From the NCBI GenBank assembly GCA_023653785.1, contig JAMKCH010001725.1, forward strand, positions 1-64,000: a DNA stretch of 64,000 nt, read 5' to 3'. The translations under genes and the position numbers were made by a program. How positions within the stretch are numbered: position 1 is the first letter of the stretch; each line of letters starts with the position of its first letter. Positions 46,151 to 59,770 of this stretch are shown here, one piece after another. The notes beneath the pieces are model-generated. The model saw only the letters and a list, made by a program, of their open reading frames with translations, was not told the DNA's origin and did not search any database. This DNA comes from Ophioderma brevispina (lineage: Eukaryota > Echinodermata > Ophiuroidea > Amphilepidida > Ophiodermatidae).

Positions 46151-49100
46151 GATATTTCTAATCAGACCAACTGGATTCTGAAGCTTTTCATAACTTTTGA
46201 ACGCGTAATATCAAAATTTTTCCGCCAAAAGCGCTTGCACGGCAGGTCAATAGGCTATCTTGGCCAGACGCTTGCTCCAGAACACCCAAGCATGCAGAAT
46301 ACAAAGGAATCCCGTAGAATAGCTGAAAGTTCAGGTGAACCGGTGCAGCGCATTGTATTCATTCTTCGCTCCTTGGATGATCTGGAGGGCAAACAAAAGT
46401 CCATTCCATATATTTACAAACCTTCCTGCAAGGTCTATAGTCCCTCCTGCAGTAGGCCAATAGACCTTGCCTTAGAGTTCCCCCCCTCGGAAATTGATTT
46501 TGAAGATTTTTATTCGGATTTATACAACTTTTCATCCTGAGCATTTGTGGATGCAGGGGCAATCAACGGTAGTTAAATTACAGAGGAGAGTTTCCTAAGC
46601 AAAAGGTCCAACCGCCTTGAACGGTCTCGACAAGATTTAAGAGTGCCTTTGTGGAAAGAAACCTTTGCTCTCAACCAAGTAACATATATTGTATGAACCT
46701 GGTGATCTCTCCTCGTGGGCGAAATGGCGATATCTCAACATTTAGAACCCAATGGCCGATCTAATGTTTCCCCTTGATAAGTGGGCTCCCGGAACATACA
46801 GCACTACCCTGTGATATATGTGGATAGCATGCACACATGACAATTTAACAGCTCTTGGCTGCGTAAGCCTGGAGGTAATGATCAAATTCAATGAAGCAAC
46901 AGACATTGTTACGCACCCCCGGGGGGATCTGAGTTTTAAGTAAGAGTCCGGGTACCCTGCTCGTTCCAAAAAAGAGGGACTAGATACAAATGCGGGACTA
47001 CTACTAGGGGTATCAAATTCCAATTACAATTTCTAGTCCGGTAGGTTATCAGGTATTCCGTTGGATTGTGACTACGTTTCCATGATTCTAAAATAGAAAA
47101 ACTTACCCACACATATCATGCACAATAACTCTGAGTGTGTTATTTTCTGCAGTAGCACAAATGTCATTTATTGACTCTTTTAAAAGGATATTGGGCGTCT
47201 TTTAATATATATTTTATAGTTCACTATTGAGAACAGTCCGGCAGAGGTATAGTTAATGAAATTTGGTCCCTTAAAACTAGTAAATTCACATTGCACCACA
47301 ACTGTCTCGTAAGAAGTATATAGCACACTGAAAATTGTGTGCCGTTAGGGTCCCTTCAGAACCCCTGGAGTCGGAATGGTACCCAAACGCAAAAATCCAA
47401 GAACCCCTCCGCCCTCGGGGGCCATTGTCCCACCCTCTTGGCTGTGATAAGTGATTGAACCACTTGCTGGATACGACAGAAGAAGCTCAAAGGTTTTATC
47501 AGAGGCTCGATTCTGATATGCCACAGAGACCCTTTGGGCCTATCAATATTCCCGCCAAATAATACAACAACCAATGGAAACCAAAATACAAACACAATTA
47601 ATTTTCATAATTACCATAACCAATAATGAAGAAATTGAGCCAATCTTTATAAAAATCTGTGTCCAAATTTATCCCCAGGATGACCTTGAATTTTTTTAAA
47701 AGCCACTGGTTCAAAGTGATTTTTCCTAGATTCTAAAAAACTATACATAAATAAATCTTAGGACAACTGAACTATGTACCACATTTAACCCCTTATTGAA
47801 AACTTTTAAATTATTGCACGCCGCCCAGTTAATTATACCCCTTCGGCTTTCCCTGTCTCAAATTGTGTACAAAGACCGTAACAAATTTTTGTGCAGACCT
47901 CTTCTTTCCATGATACTAAAAGAATACCAAAAATCAATACTCAAAATTGTCAATTTTCCACATGAAAAATAAGCGAAAATCCAATCTGTTGCTATAAATG
48001 TAGAATGATTAGATTGAAACATTTGTGACCAGTTTTCATAAATATTTTTTTCACAATTTACCATACACTATTCTGGGGGCACACCCATACCCATGCAACT
48101 TTGACGACATGTCCCTAACCACCGCCTGTGGAAGGGTCTAACCTTCAACCAACCTTTTTTTGCTAAATGACAGAAGGTATGAGAAAGAATTAACTGGAAG
48201 CTTTTAACGAAAGCTTTTTGTGTTTTAGCGCATCGGAAGTAACTTTACTGGGTGGTAGTGCAGGTTTTATTCTCTCCTTCCTTGTCTCCTGTTAGTCCAG
48301 GAAACTTTCTACCAAAGCACTCGCAGCTAAAGCAAGAAATGTTTCGCGTCATGTTTCTAAGAACGTTATTGTTTGTGAGTTTACGATCATGTACTAAAGC
48401 ACAACCCATGAAATACGCCGACAAACGCGTTTGGGATTTTGTGTTGTAGACGACGCAAAACACAACCCGATGAAATAATTCCGGTATTATATTTACTGGT
48501 ACTTGGGTGTGTAGAGGTGTCTTAAATCATCAATGGTTCTCATATCCATCTTCTAATTTACACAGTTTTGTGTTAAGAAGTGCTGACATTTGCTGAATAC
48601 AATAATGCGAAGAACACACTTAGGAAAATATATCATAGCCATAAAAGGGTTTTGCCAGTAAACCTACATGATTTCGGTGTAGTCACGACATTTTTGTGCT
48701 TGTATGATCTTCGTGACATTGGTTTTTCAAATGCTGAAAATTGTACACATGAAATTGAAGCTGGGTCGTTGATTATAAAGGAAAATGGTTTGTCTCAACA
48801 AATGACAAAAATAATAATAATATTTATTTGAGTTATCTACTTAGGAGAGGCAAAATAGTAACTCGAAGAAAAATGGGCTACACAGCCCAACACAATGATT
48901 TGGATTTCTTTCCGGTGCAAAATACTATATACATTGCATACACAAATACTTATAGCAAAAAAGATCCAATTTCATATGAATAAGCAAGTGGTTAAACATA
49001 CTTCAATAAGAAAATTGCGTGGCTTACATAATGACTTTCATATATCAAACAGACTACTTTCATAGTCTATGAAAGGCCCAATACGAATTGAGCAAAGAAT

Positions 49101-49385
49101 TACCGTTCACGCCATTGGCAGGAAATCTATTTCTATCACAATCACAGACACTTCTTCGAAAAATCCATGAAAGAGGTTGGAACCATGCACATTGAGAAGT
49201 TCGGAATCACATTGCAGCCTGTTAATTAAACAATCATCAACCTTTCAAAGGCCAAATCAAAAGATACGTAACACGTTGACAATGATCAGACCAAACTTCC
49301 TGTATATTAGCACACGAGTTATTTTCCCTTGAAATTTCTCAAGCCTTGAAATAAGCATATTAAATTGTAGACCGCAAAGCAACAC
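46151..49385. other. Gene-poor stretch
   Basis: A 101-codon open frame at 46235-46540 has a plausible composition but no recognisable domain and no supporting signals. Remaining sequence is AT-rich and unassigned. Confidence 0.35.
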
Positions 49386-49389
49386 ACAG

Positions 49390-51700
49390 TAACAATTGAG
49401 GAAGGGACAAGAGCTTTGGGTAGTCAGTGCATAAAAAGAAGTGCATATATTCTTAGTAGCCCTCCTGATGATAAAACCAACAAAACGTGAGATTTTATTG
49501 CACGTTGAATCAACATGTGAAGAAAATGCAAAGATTGGAAGAAAACGTAGTGCCAAGTAATTTAAAAATCATCACGGACTTAGGTTTTCTCCACCCAAAG
49601 AGTAATCCAATTTGCCACACATCTTAGATCTATAGAAATGCATAACAGCACATTTTAGAGGGCATTAAGTGGAAGTCTTGTTCTTGACTGTCCAATATAC
49701 AGTTTAATCAAGATCATTTTGTAGGATCTGACCGATATTGGATTTCCGAATAGGTGTCTCAACAACTTAGACTCGCAATTGAATATAGGAGAAACGGTCC
49801 ATGTTGAATCAGAAACAATAAAGAAGAGAACAAGAACCAGGCACTGACCCCTTGTGAACTCCAAATGGACACTTCCAGTCCACAGAGAATTCACCCTCTG
49901 CTGCTTTTCCATTAGAAAAATTGGCTGAATCCAGTAAAGAGAGATCCTCTGTAACCACAAGCATTAGTTCTGAAGTAAGAATGTGTCCATCTTTTATCCA
50001 AAGCAGAGCTAAAATCAATAAAAAAGTGTCAACCAAGGCGCAGTAGCGCCCATCAAGGGCTTTCACACATATTGAAAGATTTAGACAACAATTGTCACAA
50101 TTTCTGCCATATGGTCTAAAGCCAAAAATTGATTGTCACAACGATATTTTCTCCTCAATATATGGCCAGCAAGTCGAGTACAACAAGGTTCCGGCGTCCA
50201 AGATTTTCACAAGACGATGTACAAGACACAGGAACGGTAACTTGAGGAGCCTCCTTTGAAGGCAGAAACCTTATAAATAGGAACACCATTCTAATTTCCA
50301 AGACTTTGGAATATCACCGTTTGGATTAACAAGGCAGGAATACGTCCCATAAAATGGGGAAAGTTCCATAATGTTTTCAGAAAACAAGTAAGATTCCATC
50401 AGACAGCCGGGAGATTTAATTGTTCTCTATGTCTTTATAACCTTGGAGCACTTCTTCAACAGTAACCTAGAACAAAACAAAAAGGAGAACCGAACCATGT
50501 GGATAGGATACTGACAAGGAAGAAAAGGTCAAGGGGATTATAAGCATCAACCAAGTAAAGGAAAATTGACTTATTAAAAGCTTGAATCTTTACATCCGTT
50601 ATCTCATGATTATCAACCTTGAAAGATCTGAGGAGATCTTCTACTGAGCAGCGTTAATATAGGCCCAGAATTCTTAGGATGTTTTTGGATGTGCTGAGAA
50701 CATGATCGAATATCAGATGACTTTGTATACGAACACAGATTAGTTTGGTTACTAACAATCCTTAATTTGTGCCTCCAAGACCTTCAGACTTGCTTTTTTG
50801 CCCTTTTGTACAGAATCTTTTTTACGTGTACACATTTGCGGATTTCTGTTAACCCATGGTACTGAGTAACCAGTTCTAACCTTTTTCTTAGGAACATAAT
50901 GTTAATAGAATGAAGATGACTTTCAGCATTCTTCCATCTCCATCATCTCATCAATATCATTGCTTTTACCAACCGCTAAATTATTACTAAAGTACTACGC
51001 ATGAATCAAAATCTTGCTTGAACCCTAAACAATAAACTCCTTGTGAATAGAAATTAGGGTTTTGTTTACACATGTTTTAAGTTTAAATAACAGCATAGAT
51101 CACAACCGAATTATGTTAAGGATACTCACAGATTGCACAAAGAAGTATCATATAAAAAACCAAATCCCGGAAATGTCATGCCCCATTTGTACAACGTAGG
51201 CTCATTCAGACTTGTGTAAGCCACTTGAGTGCATATGTTGTCAATAAGAAAAGATGGCAGACCACCAGACCATGGAACAATAGTGACACCATTTCCCATG
51301 CACATTTGATATTAAAATCACCCACAAGAGTAGTGTAAGAATAGTTTTTTGACAAGCTGTCAAATAAAAGGTGAGTCAGGCAGTTTTCGGTGAATCCCTG
51401 TGGTGGGGGGGGGGGGGGGGCAAGAAGCATTTTATACATGGTCTACCTCATACTCTAACACTACATCAAAAGTATATGCCCATATCTTAAGCGAGCTATG
51501 GGCTGCTGGGCAATAAATATACAGGGTCAAAATTGAAAAGTGGGTCGATTGTGTTGAAGTTCTCCAAATTGTTCGTTGATTACAAGGAGAAAAAATGTAT
51601 AGTTTTGTGCTAGTCTCCGACTTACCCCGATGGAGTATAGCCTGAAAACTTATTATGGTCAAAGGTTAATTTAGCTTCTACAGGGGGGCAAATATTAAAA
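49390..51700 (-). pseudogene. LINE 5: decayed non-LTR retrotransposon
   Basis: From high to low coordinates: an endonuclease remnant with YTTLVGDFNIKCAWEM near 51330-51285 (the GDFN box of AP-endonuclease). A PKSWKLEW block near 50310 and FGFRPYGRN near 50125-50100. A YRGSLFTGFSQFF stretch near 49950, equivalent to the GFRG...W...YL region. PFGVHKGSVPGSCSLL near 49870-49820, equivalent to the GVPQGSVLGPLLF motif. Frameshifts and stops are frequent and the catalytic YADD box is not readable. A run of 16 G at 51405-51420 lies within it. It is distinct from LINE 3. Confidence 0.78.
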
Positions 51701-54700
51701 AATGCTTTAATTTCCGTGGAAATGGTCTCATATAATTGGTTTGGTCTGGCCTGCACCCACTAAAAAAAAACCAGGCTTCTGCGCTTACTGCTTCCGTAAA
51801 TTCCTGAAGATTCAGAATTCCGTCCAAAATAAATTTACGTTACTTCCTTATGGTCACATGCCATGACTACGTCCGAAAATATCATCACAGATGGGGCTTT
51901 CTTTTTTCGTATTTAGAAAGAAACACAACTTTAAGCTATCGATTGCCAGGACCGAACTCGTCTGGTTTAGATAAAACATTTTGTTCTATAATTCAAACAA
52001 GAGCGGGTCCATCGCCCTGTGTGGATGCGTGGCACCTGAGTTTGGTGGTTTGTGACCGGGGGTGTCTTGCAGCCATTTTGATGACCTATGTGGTAAAATA
52101 AATACGGAAATGACTAATAAATGGGCTCATCGACCGATGGGCGAGACGTGAGGGAGGGGGAGAGGGGTTGGGGGGGGAGTGGTGGAGGTTCGTGAAGGGG
52201 CGCGGATAACAATGGGTGAATTACTTTACACATCAATTTTGTCAACCCCAGTCCGAGGAAACCGATATTTGTGTGATTCCGGTTGCCCAGGTAGTCATGA
52301 GAGCATATTATATTATAGTCATTTTGGTGTTTCCTCTTACTGACAACTAATGTATGCTAAACGTAGTCTCAAGCCCACTTGGAGTAAATTGCCCCCAAGA
52401 GAGAACCCCTATTGTAATGGGCAATTTAGCTGTATCTCAACCCAAAGGTATCATATTTTTGGCTGACTCCTGTCACCGGGGTGCCCCAGGGTGTTTGAAA
52501 GGCGCGCACCTTAAAACCCTATAAAACTTCCGAACTTTTCAAGTAGGGAAAAATCACCAAATACAGTTAGCTTGGATACAGTACCCATAGGATAGTCAAA
52601 ATTCAAGTGTCGTATAGTGATCTAAATTGTCATAGTTGTAAACAAGCGCTTGTATCTGAAAATCTTGTATTATTTTTATCATTTAGTATACGATGGTGAA
52701 TGCTGATTGGTTAATGTCCCTCTTAATATTTTCCCGTATTACCCACGAGAATTTTTATCATTACTCACTGATTATGAAGCCCGTATTCGGAATGCTTACA
52801 CCAATATGCAGTCGCCCCACTTTACATCATAATTCAAATCTATAGATTAATGATCTTGCGCCTCTGTGGAGAGAACTGTTTTGGTCCAGCACCAGCCAGC
52901 ACCCTCTAAGTGCACAATCAAGAGTGTCTTTTGGTTCAATACATGGTGTGGCTGCTGCTGGCACCCAAACAAATATTTCTAGCTATGATCATTTTCCACT
53001 AATTCTTTTTGGTACAAAAACATTTTTTCAAGTTCCCCTGTGTGTTTTGGAGGATTAGTGACTTTGTGTCTTTCAAAGAGTAGTTTAGTGTGTTCCTTAG
53101 CTTCAGTGCGCATGCTACCCTCCGAATAACGCTCAGTCTCACGCACTGCCTCTGTGCACTCTAGCAAAGAGCTATACTACTGAATAACTGTTGTGGCCAT
53201 ACATCTGGTCGTAGGACTGTCTTGGTTGGGGGAATTGGGGAAAATTGTATTTAACCATGGACAATATGACTGAGTTTTGTGTTAATGTGCAGTTAGTCAC
53301 TTGATTATTTTAATAACATTGTAGGCTCAGGAAAACAGGCCTCGACTGGGCCCGAGTCCTGGGGTGGGCCTACTCACAGTCTAGCTTTCTGGATGCTTTA
53401 TTTAGATTGTAGGTACTGTGCTAATCCAGATTTAAATAAATTTAATCACTTATCGGCTTACCAACTTCAAATGTCTACTAATATACAATTCGTATCCCCC
53501 CCCCTGTTTTGTGGTCTCACGCAATAGAAAAAATTATCCATGGTTTGTTTCCAATATCACATGATGCGATAGCCGACTGTGAGATTGGAAACAACCATAA
53601 TATTTTTCTCGTATGCGTGAACAAACAGGGGATTAACTAATGGTACTTTGGTAGTTGGCAATAGAAGAAAAAAATTGATTTCCAAATGGGAATGTGCCTA
53701 AATAAACAATGGCTTGGCCTTGTGTCCTATTTCTAGTGTTTTTATTTGACATATGCAATACTATTTGGACAATAGAATGATAGAATATAAATAAAATGTC
53801 ATAAAAATAATTTTAAACAAAATTTGTTCGCCATCTAAGATTAGTCGATGGTTAAGTTTAAATGACGGACTCGGCATATAGGTCCTTTGGAATCAACTCA
53901 AATTTGTTTGTTTTTATTATTTATATTGGACGGTTATGTCATTATATGCAGGTTAATAGAAGTACATTCCTGTCCAAAGGTAGCAAATGCATTGTCATAA
54001 CTATTCAGGGATTATTTAATGATTAAACATTGAAACTCGTCTGAATCTCTGCTAGATTATTTTAACCGAGCAGCCAACTTTTCATATCTACAAATCACTT
54101 GTCACTGTCAAAACAGTCTTCACCTTGTGGAAAGTACTGAGAGGCCCCGCGCGCCTTAGGATCTAGTGCGGTTTGGTATGTCAAGAAACAGTTCCCGTAG
54201 GATTTTGTGCTAAAATTTATAATCTGTTTTGTCATTCAATAGTGGACAGAACTTCAAGAAATGATGGGGTTCAATTTTTCAGCTTCTGCCCGGCCGGCCT
54301 TTTTCAAAGGGGGCCCCTGTTCCTCGGGCCCCTTGCCCTCGCGTCCACCCCTATGGGTGTTTTCACTGTACATTGCCTGTGTGTTCTCCTTATCCGGATG
54401 ACACTCTAGTTTGCCTAGTTTCCAACCTTTAGTTAAAACGCTATAGCCCCATGAATGTGTTCAATGGGTATTCCTGAGACTAAAAATTTACCCACAAATG
54501 GGCCCTCAATTTTTGTTGAAAACAGGGGACAAGTTTTTTATGTCTCCAGGATCCAAAAATGTATTAGTTACAGTGTGTGACTTTAGTAAAGGTTCACATG
54601 GTCTAAATGGGAGTCACCCAAATTCTCCTGATTTGCAATGTGAAACAAATCAGTTAAAATGGCATTTCTGTTTGGTGTGACAAGAGGAATCATTGACTAA

Positions 54701-55985
54701 TCCACTTTTCAACATTACCTGAGCTTAATCCCCCAGGTTGACCTTGATCCGACCCACCGTCTTAACTACACGGTATGGAACCCTATCAAAATTACTGAAT
54801 CTAATAATAATAAGGAGATGAACCTTTAGTGAACATTAAAAACAATTGATCGATTTTAATTTTTTCACTGTACTAAACATTCCGCCTTGCAGAAGGGGCC
54901 AGCAGTCCGAAATTTGAACCCATAATTCTTCTAACAGTCTAGTCCTATTAAAACCCAACAGCAACAATCAATTTTAGCAAAATCCGCGGAATCACACAAA
55001 CGCACAATAATCTCAATGTCAATGTTATTGGATTACCTGGCAAAACATTTTGGGGAATTCCACGTCCCTTCTACAGTGTGGTATTCACTTCAATATTGAC
55101 TTGGATTTACTTATTAGGAAATTGATTATAAAAGGCTGACATCACTGACTCAGAAATTCCTTTTCTCGAGGGTATGGCGACTTTTCTAGTCAGATATGAC
55201 TAACTATTGAAATGGCATTTATGGTTGAATTGGAACAGTCACGAATAAAGAGGAATCTACGTCCTACATACGGTGAGCACTTATTTTTGTTTGGCTTTTT
55301 TTGTTAATTCTTCTGTCTTGTCCAATGATGTAGCAGTTAAGTGTTTCTCAGTTCTGGGTTCCAATACTGAATGTCAAGTGTACCATTTGAAACGCAGTAG
55401 GTCGGTGCTATTTTTTTGTAAGTTCTGAGAAAATTTGCAGTTGTCACTCACAACTGACTCTTTCGAATGGCTGCTGGTGAAAAGGTGTAAAATAATTGAG
55501 TCAGAGGTATAATTCTGTTGATTTTGGAACCAAATTTTTAAAATTGTTAAAAAATAGGAAATTCTGGTGAACCTATTTCTACTATGCAATGCTAAAAAAT
55601 CACGATGGTTGATATAACCTCTTCTACGATAGGAGGTCGTTACCATCCCGCCCCCTCCTTTCAGGTAGTTCCCCTGCTTGATAAAACCAAACCCACCTTT
55701 TGGTGAAAAACATTTTAATGTAAATGTGTTTTAATTGACATCACTGTGTTAAAGTACAGCGGACTATCAAATCACAGCAACTTGATTTTGTTTGGGGGCT
55801 ATAAAGTAAAAATGCCAGACATCATTGTTTGTTCCTTTGCCCTGCTCAGCCGCTGTGCAAGGAGCCCAAGGAGAGTTGGTGTTACCTTCTTTACAACAAA
55901 TAAAACTGCACACAAATTTCTCTATAGGCTTCCTCGTCCACCGCAGTTGCACATATGCCGAATGATTACTTTTCACTCGCGGAGG
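51701..55985. other. 4.3-kb gene-poor stretch
   Basis: Only short open frames without motifs. 51850-52100 may be the 5' flank of LINE 5. A G-rich tract is listed separately. No repeat boundary identified elsewhere. Confidence 0.4.
52152..52177 (+). other. Predicted G-quadruplex motif
   Basis: Four G runs of at least three, separated by loops of 1-3 bases: GGG, GGGGG, GGGG, then a run of eight. This satisfies the usual G3+N1-7 pattern on the plus strand. Confidence 0.75.
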
Positions 55986-55989
55986 GTAT

Positions 55990-56650
55990 AAACAGACGAG
56001 TCGCTGATTTCCTCGTCAGATATCAAGAATTCGGTTTGAAAATCTCAGACACAATCAGAGAAGGTGTGGTCATTTGATGTCCACGGGAAAATCTTCAGGA
56101 GACCCTATTGACTACCAGACTGCTTAATCATGCCGTAGAGCCCTGAAAAATGTTCAACAGAAAGCCGTCTTCGTCGGTCGTTTTTGGAGAAGACACTATG
56201 GATCAACGTTTCCCTCCAACTGTAAATCGGAGATTGCTTTAACAGTGTTAAACCGAGCAGACGAATGCAAAGTCACGCCGCACTGTTCACCATCAGGAGT
56301 TCATAATTCGCTCACTTGGCTAGGGAGCACATAAGATTACAACTCAGACACTGGCGAATGTTGTTTAATGGCGAGAGCCGCTTTACCATCAAGATGGCGC
56401 AAAGTGTTCGCGCGTCGATTATGTGGTGGGAACCTCCGAGATTATTCAGGAATCGACTCAAAGTGGGGCTGCCCCAGTGATGTGTATGGGCCGGTATTCA
56501 TTATGGAGGTAAAACGTCACGGGGTGGTGCCAGATGGGCAACAGAACAACACACACGTCCGTTGTACCGTTGATCATTCCTGAAACCAGCTGTCTGCACA
56601 TGCAAAGAAGGGTTTTAGCAAATTTTCGCCTGCAGACGACATTGTCAAGG
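55990..56650 (+). pseudogene. Tc1/mariner-type transposase relic
   Basis: One frame gives FAHLAREHIRLQLRHWRMLF then NGESRFTIKMA (about 56310-56400). This matches the W-x-x-VLF-(S/T)-DESRF block that contains the second catalytic Asp of Tc1-like DD34E transposases; here D is replaced by G in GESRF. CVWAGIHYGGKT follows near 56480, matching the SVMVWAGI...G motif. Several stops interrupt it. The N-terminal DNA-binding part and the third catalytic residue are not readable. It is the left end of the GC-rich island. Confidence 0.8.
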
Positions 56651-59470
56651 TAAGAGCAGTGTCAAGGATAGAGCAGTCCAAAAGAGTCACAATAAGTTGC
56701 GTCACAGTCACTGACGCATCTGGCCATGGTCCACCTACACCACCCAGCCGTCCGTTGGTCCCGTATCTGAAATGAAACTGGCAAACACCTCAGTACGACG
56801 GACCGCTTGGCTACCATTCTCAGAACGCGAGTAGGTGTATTCCGCTTATCCTGCGGCATGGCCTTGTTCCAAAACCCGACGTTAGAACTAGAAGGCGTCT
56901 TTGTTGGGAAAAGGCCTGAGACCGACCCGTAGATTTACCACTAGTAAGAAACTACTAACCGGCCCGAATTATACGGCCGTCGCGCATTCGCCGAGTTCCC
57001 TTCCTCACACACCACCAATCACGTTGTTGTCTCGGGCCGCTCCTTCCGCGTGCCGCCCACCCGACCCTCATGACCCCGAAGACCTAAGAGAACGGTCACG
57101 CGATTCGAGCAATTCTCCTCCAGGGGTGCAGGAGGCGCCCATGTGTGCGACTGAATCCCTGCCCTTCAGCGACCGATAAGGATAATACCGGGCCCGTGGG
57201 GTGCTGGACCGACCGGATTGTCGGCCAGTACTGGGGCGACGATACGAACATGAAACGGGGGGCAACGTTAGAAACGAAACGAGCCGCTGATAGGTATAGA
57301 GCCAACCAGCTTGCATCGCCGATTTGTCCCGCGGACACAGCCTAGGGGATAAGTATTCCGTGGGATAAAAAAAAACTAGTATGAAAACAGCGCCTCAAGC
57401 GAGGACACCCCCAAAATACCAACCCGAACCTACCGGGACCTGCATGGTTTGCTCATGGGAAGGATTAAGCGTTGTGAGATGCTGCGCCGATCTAGAGGCC
57501 TCCAGTCCCTAAAACGGTCACACGGCAACCTATACCCTGTAGTACCGGGTGACGACCCGGACGCATCCAGGGTCCCCCAAGCGTCCTCGACTGGGGAAGC
57601 AGAGGCGGCGGAGTATGGAATGGGGAATGTGCCCCGCCTATAACGCCGCCCCACTTATGATAGCGTCTTAAGGCGCACGGCCGCGCAATCCACTGGAATC
57701 AGGTCGCAAACATGTTCTGGTCGCCCCACAGGTGACAAGGAACCAATTTGAGGAGGCGTAGTAGCCGGGCACACGGGTAGTAGGGTCGGCCCGGTTGCTA
57801 CACCTCGAAGACGCAAGGAGAATATGAAGACCAGCAACCCACAAACCGACGTGAAACCCGCCGGACTGCCAGAGCTGGTGCTGTGCCACCGGTTCAACGG
57901 GGTAGTAGTCGAAAAACCACGAGTCCGGCAACCAGGGATAAGCCACACATAAGCATCTTATTCCCCAGGCAGCGGTACCCCCAGTGCGCCTAGCCGACAG
58001 TGGCCCGGTACCACGTGCTGGATATCCGCCCCTCCGCGAACGCACACCACCTTTGGTTTCGGAGACGGCCCCGGCCGTTAACGACCTATTGCAAAGACTG
58101 ACCGGAGCCACTCCGTGAACCCCACCAGCCTCAGATAGATACCTTGTGAATCCCCGCCCATGGTCCAGACCTCACGGAGGGTTGGAGATAAACGGGCCCG
58201 CCCCCCACCAATACCGCCCGACCAGCAGCCTAACCTCCTGCAATACCCCCGCCGCTGTGTTCCTAATCCGCTACACATATAGCTAGCATACCAACTCCCC
58301 CACCGGGCGGCCAAAATGAACCTGCCGCACGTCCTTGACGGCGTGCGGTTCCGCTATGCGGGGAGAGATGGATAGAAGGGACCCCAGAAAGAGGGCGAGC
58401 AGGACGTAGGTTTAAAAAGCGAGGACAGAAATCCGCCCCTCCTCCTTCCCCCGCCCCTCCTCCTCCGTTCCCGTACGCCTCGTCTCCTCCCTTCCGACGT
58501 TCTTAACCGTCTCTCTAGTGTCCCCGAATCGTCCCCCTGCCCACTGCCTCCTACTGTCTCTCGCCCCATCCTATAAAGTATACGACTCTACCGTCTCTCG
58601 CAAGACTAAGCGCCGTGGGCTGCCTCCTCCGCCCCGCGCCCCCTTGACGCGGTGTCTTAATACCCACAGACCGCCCGCCCCCTTCACAACTACTAGGCAC
58701 TGCGCACCTTTGAAACACCACCTGGTCCAACTGTTTCACCAACAAAATACCTTCTCTCACGGTCATCGCGCCAGCCTACATGCAGGGAAACCAACCCCCA
58801 ATAGAAGACCTTCCTGTCGGGGACAGCTTTAAGGTTCGAGACACAATACGTCGTTCCGGCGCTGCGCCCACCTTCCTTGATGAGCAGGCGGTCAGCAACC
58901 ATCAACCTGCACAGTCCGAAAAAGGAAGTCACGGACGCGTGGACCAGCCCTGCTCCACCCTTATAGATAGGCCACAGTGGCTATACGGGGATACAAGACC
59001 TGCGCAATGAAGGCCAATCCACCTATGAGGGGCGCCCTTTGGACTACTAGCGATGGAGAACGGAGCGTCAAAGGGTAGGACGGAACGGGGGTAAGAAAGA
59101 GTGGTCCCTGGACCGCGGGCCCACCGGGGTCCGTGAGACATACCGCGTGTATCCGGGGGAGCGAATGTGTCACTACGTACGGCACTATGCTAAAGCACGT
59201 GCCGGATCCTACTTCCCGCATGTCAAGGAAATCAAGCCGCAAAAAACATTCCCTGACCATAGGGGTTCGCAGGTCATGAGTCTGCACTTCCCACCCGTGG
59301 CCGTTTTACCTCCCCCGAGCCTGCCTCCTAAAGGGTCCTTTGCCCTTCGCTCCTGTTCCATCACCCTAGCTACAGCCCGTCGCAGTCCTATCGCGGACGA
59401 GCAATGGTCCCCAAGTCCGCACCGTCGGCCTCAATTACTGAGTCCGGAGGGCTATGGGTTAAACCAAAGA
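56651..59470. other. GC- and CpG-rich island of unknown origin
   Basis: Composition changes from AT-rich to markedly GC-rich, with abundant unsuppressed CpG, and reverts abruptly at about 59470. Open frames up to 147 codons (57668-58111, minus) and 111 codons (59147-59482, plus) occur on both strands, but long random frames are expected in GC-rich DNA and none carries a domain I recognise. No rRNA or tRNA match was seen. A hairpin CCGCACG...CGTGCGG lies at about 58328-58351. It could be the rest of a GC-rich transposon, a foreign insertion or an assembly chimera. Confidence 0.6.
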
Positions 59471-59564
59471 AAGCGAAAGTAAAGTAAAGGGAACATGCCA
59501 ATCCAAACAATGAATATAATTTAATTAATATTTCAATATAATATTCCTTCAAAAGAATGGACGC

Positions 59565-59765
59565 CAATCCACTCCCCCCTCCTCCTTTCCGTCCTCCCTT
59601 CCTCTTCCCTGGTTACCTTTCTTCCCCCTCCCTCCTGCCCTTCCCTCCTCCGTTCCCTCCCGCCCCCCAAAAATATCCTCCGATATTTTTTTTATTGCCT
59701 TGGGAGATGAGAAATTTCCCAGTTTTTCCGTCTTTCTGCTTTGCTTTATTTTGCTTTTTTTTTTT
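59565..59765 (+). repeat. Polypyrimidine tract
   Basis: About 200 bp composed almost entirely of C and T on the plus strand, with few purines, ending in a T-rich run. It could adopt triplex or other non-B structure. Its proline-rich 76-codon frame is a composition artefact. Confidence 0.75.
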
Positions 59766-59770
59766 CCTTA

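Noticed and set aside
57668..58111. 147-codon open frame in the GC-rich island
   Set aside because: Long open frames on several frames are expected at this GC content; no domain or start context supports a gene.
56651..59470. rRNA operon as the explanation of the GC-rich island
   Set aside because: No 18S, 5.8S or 28S hallmark sequence was recognised on either strand.
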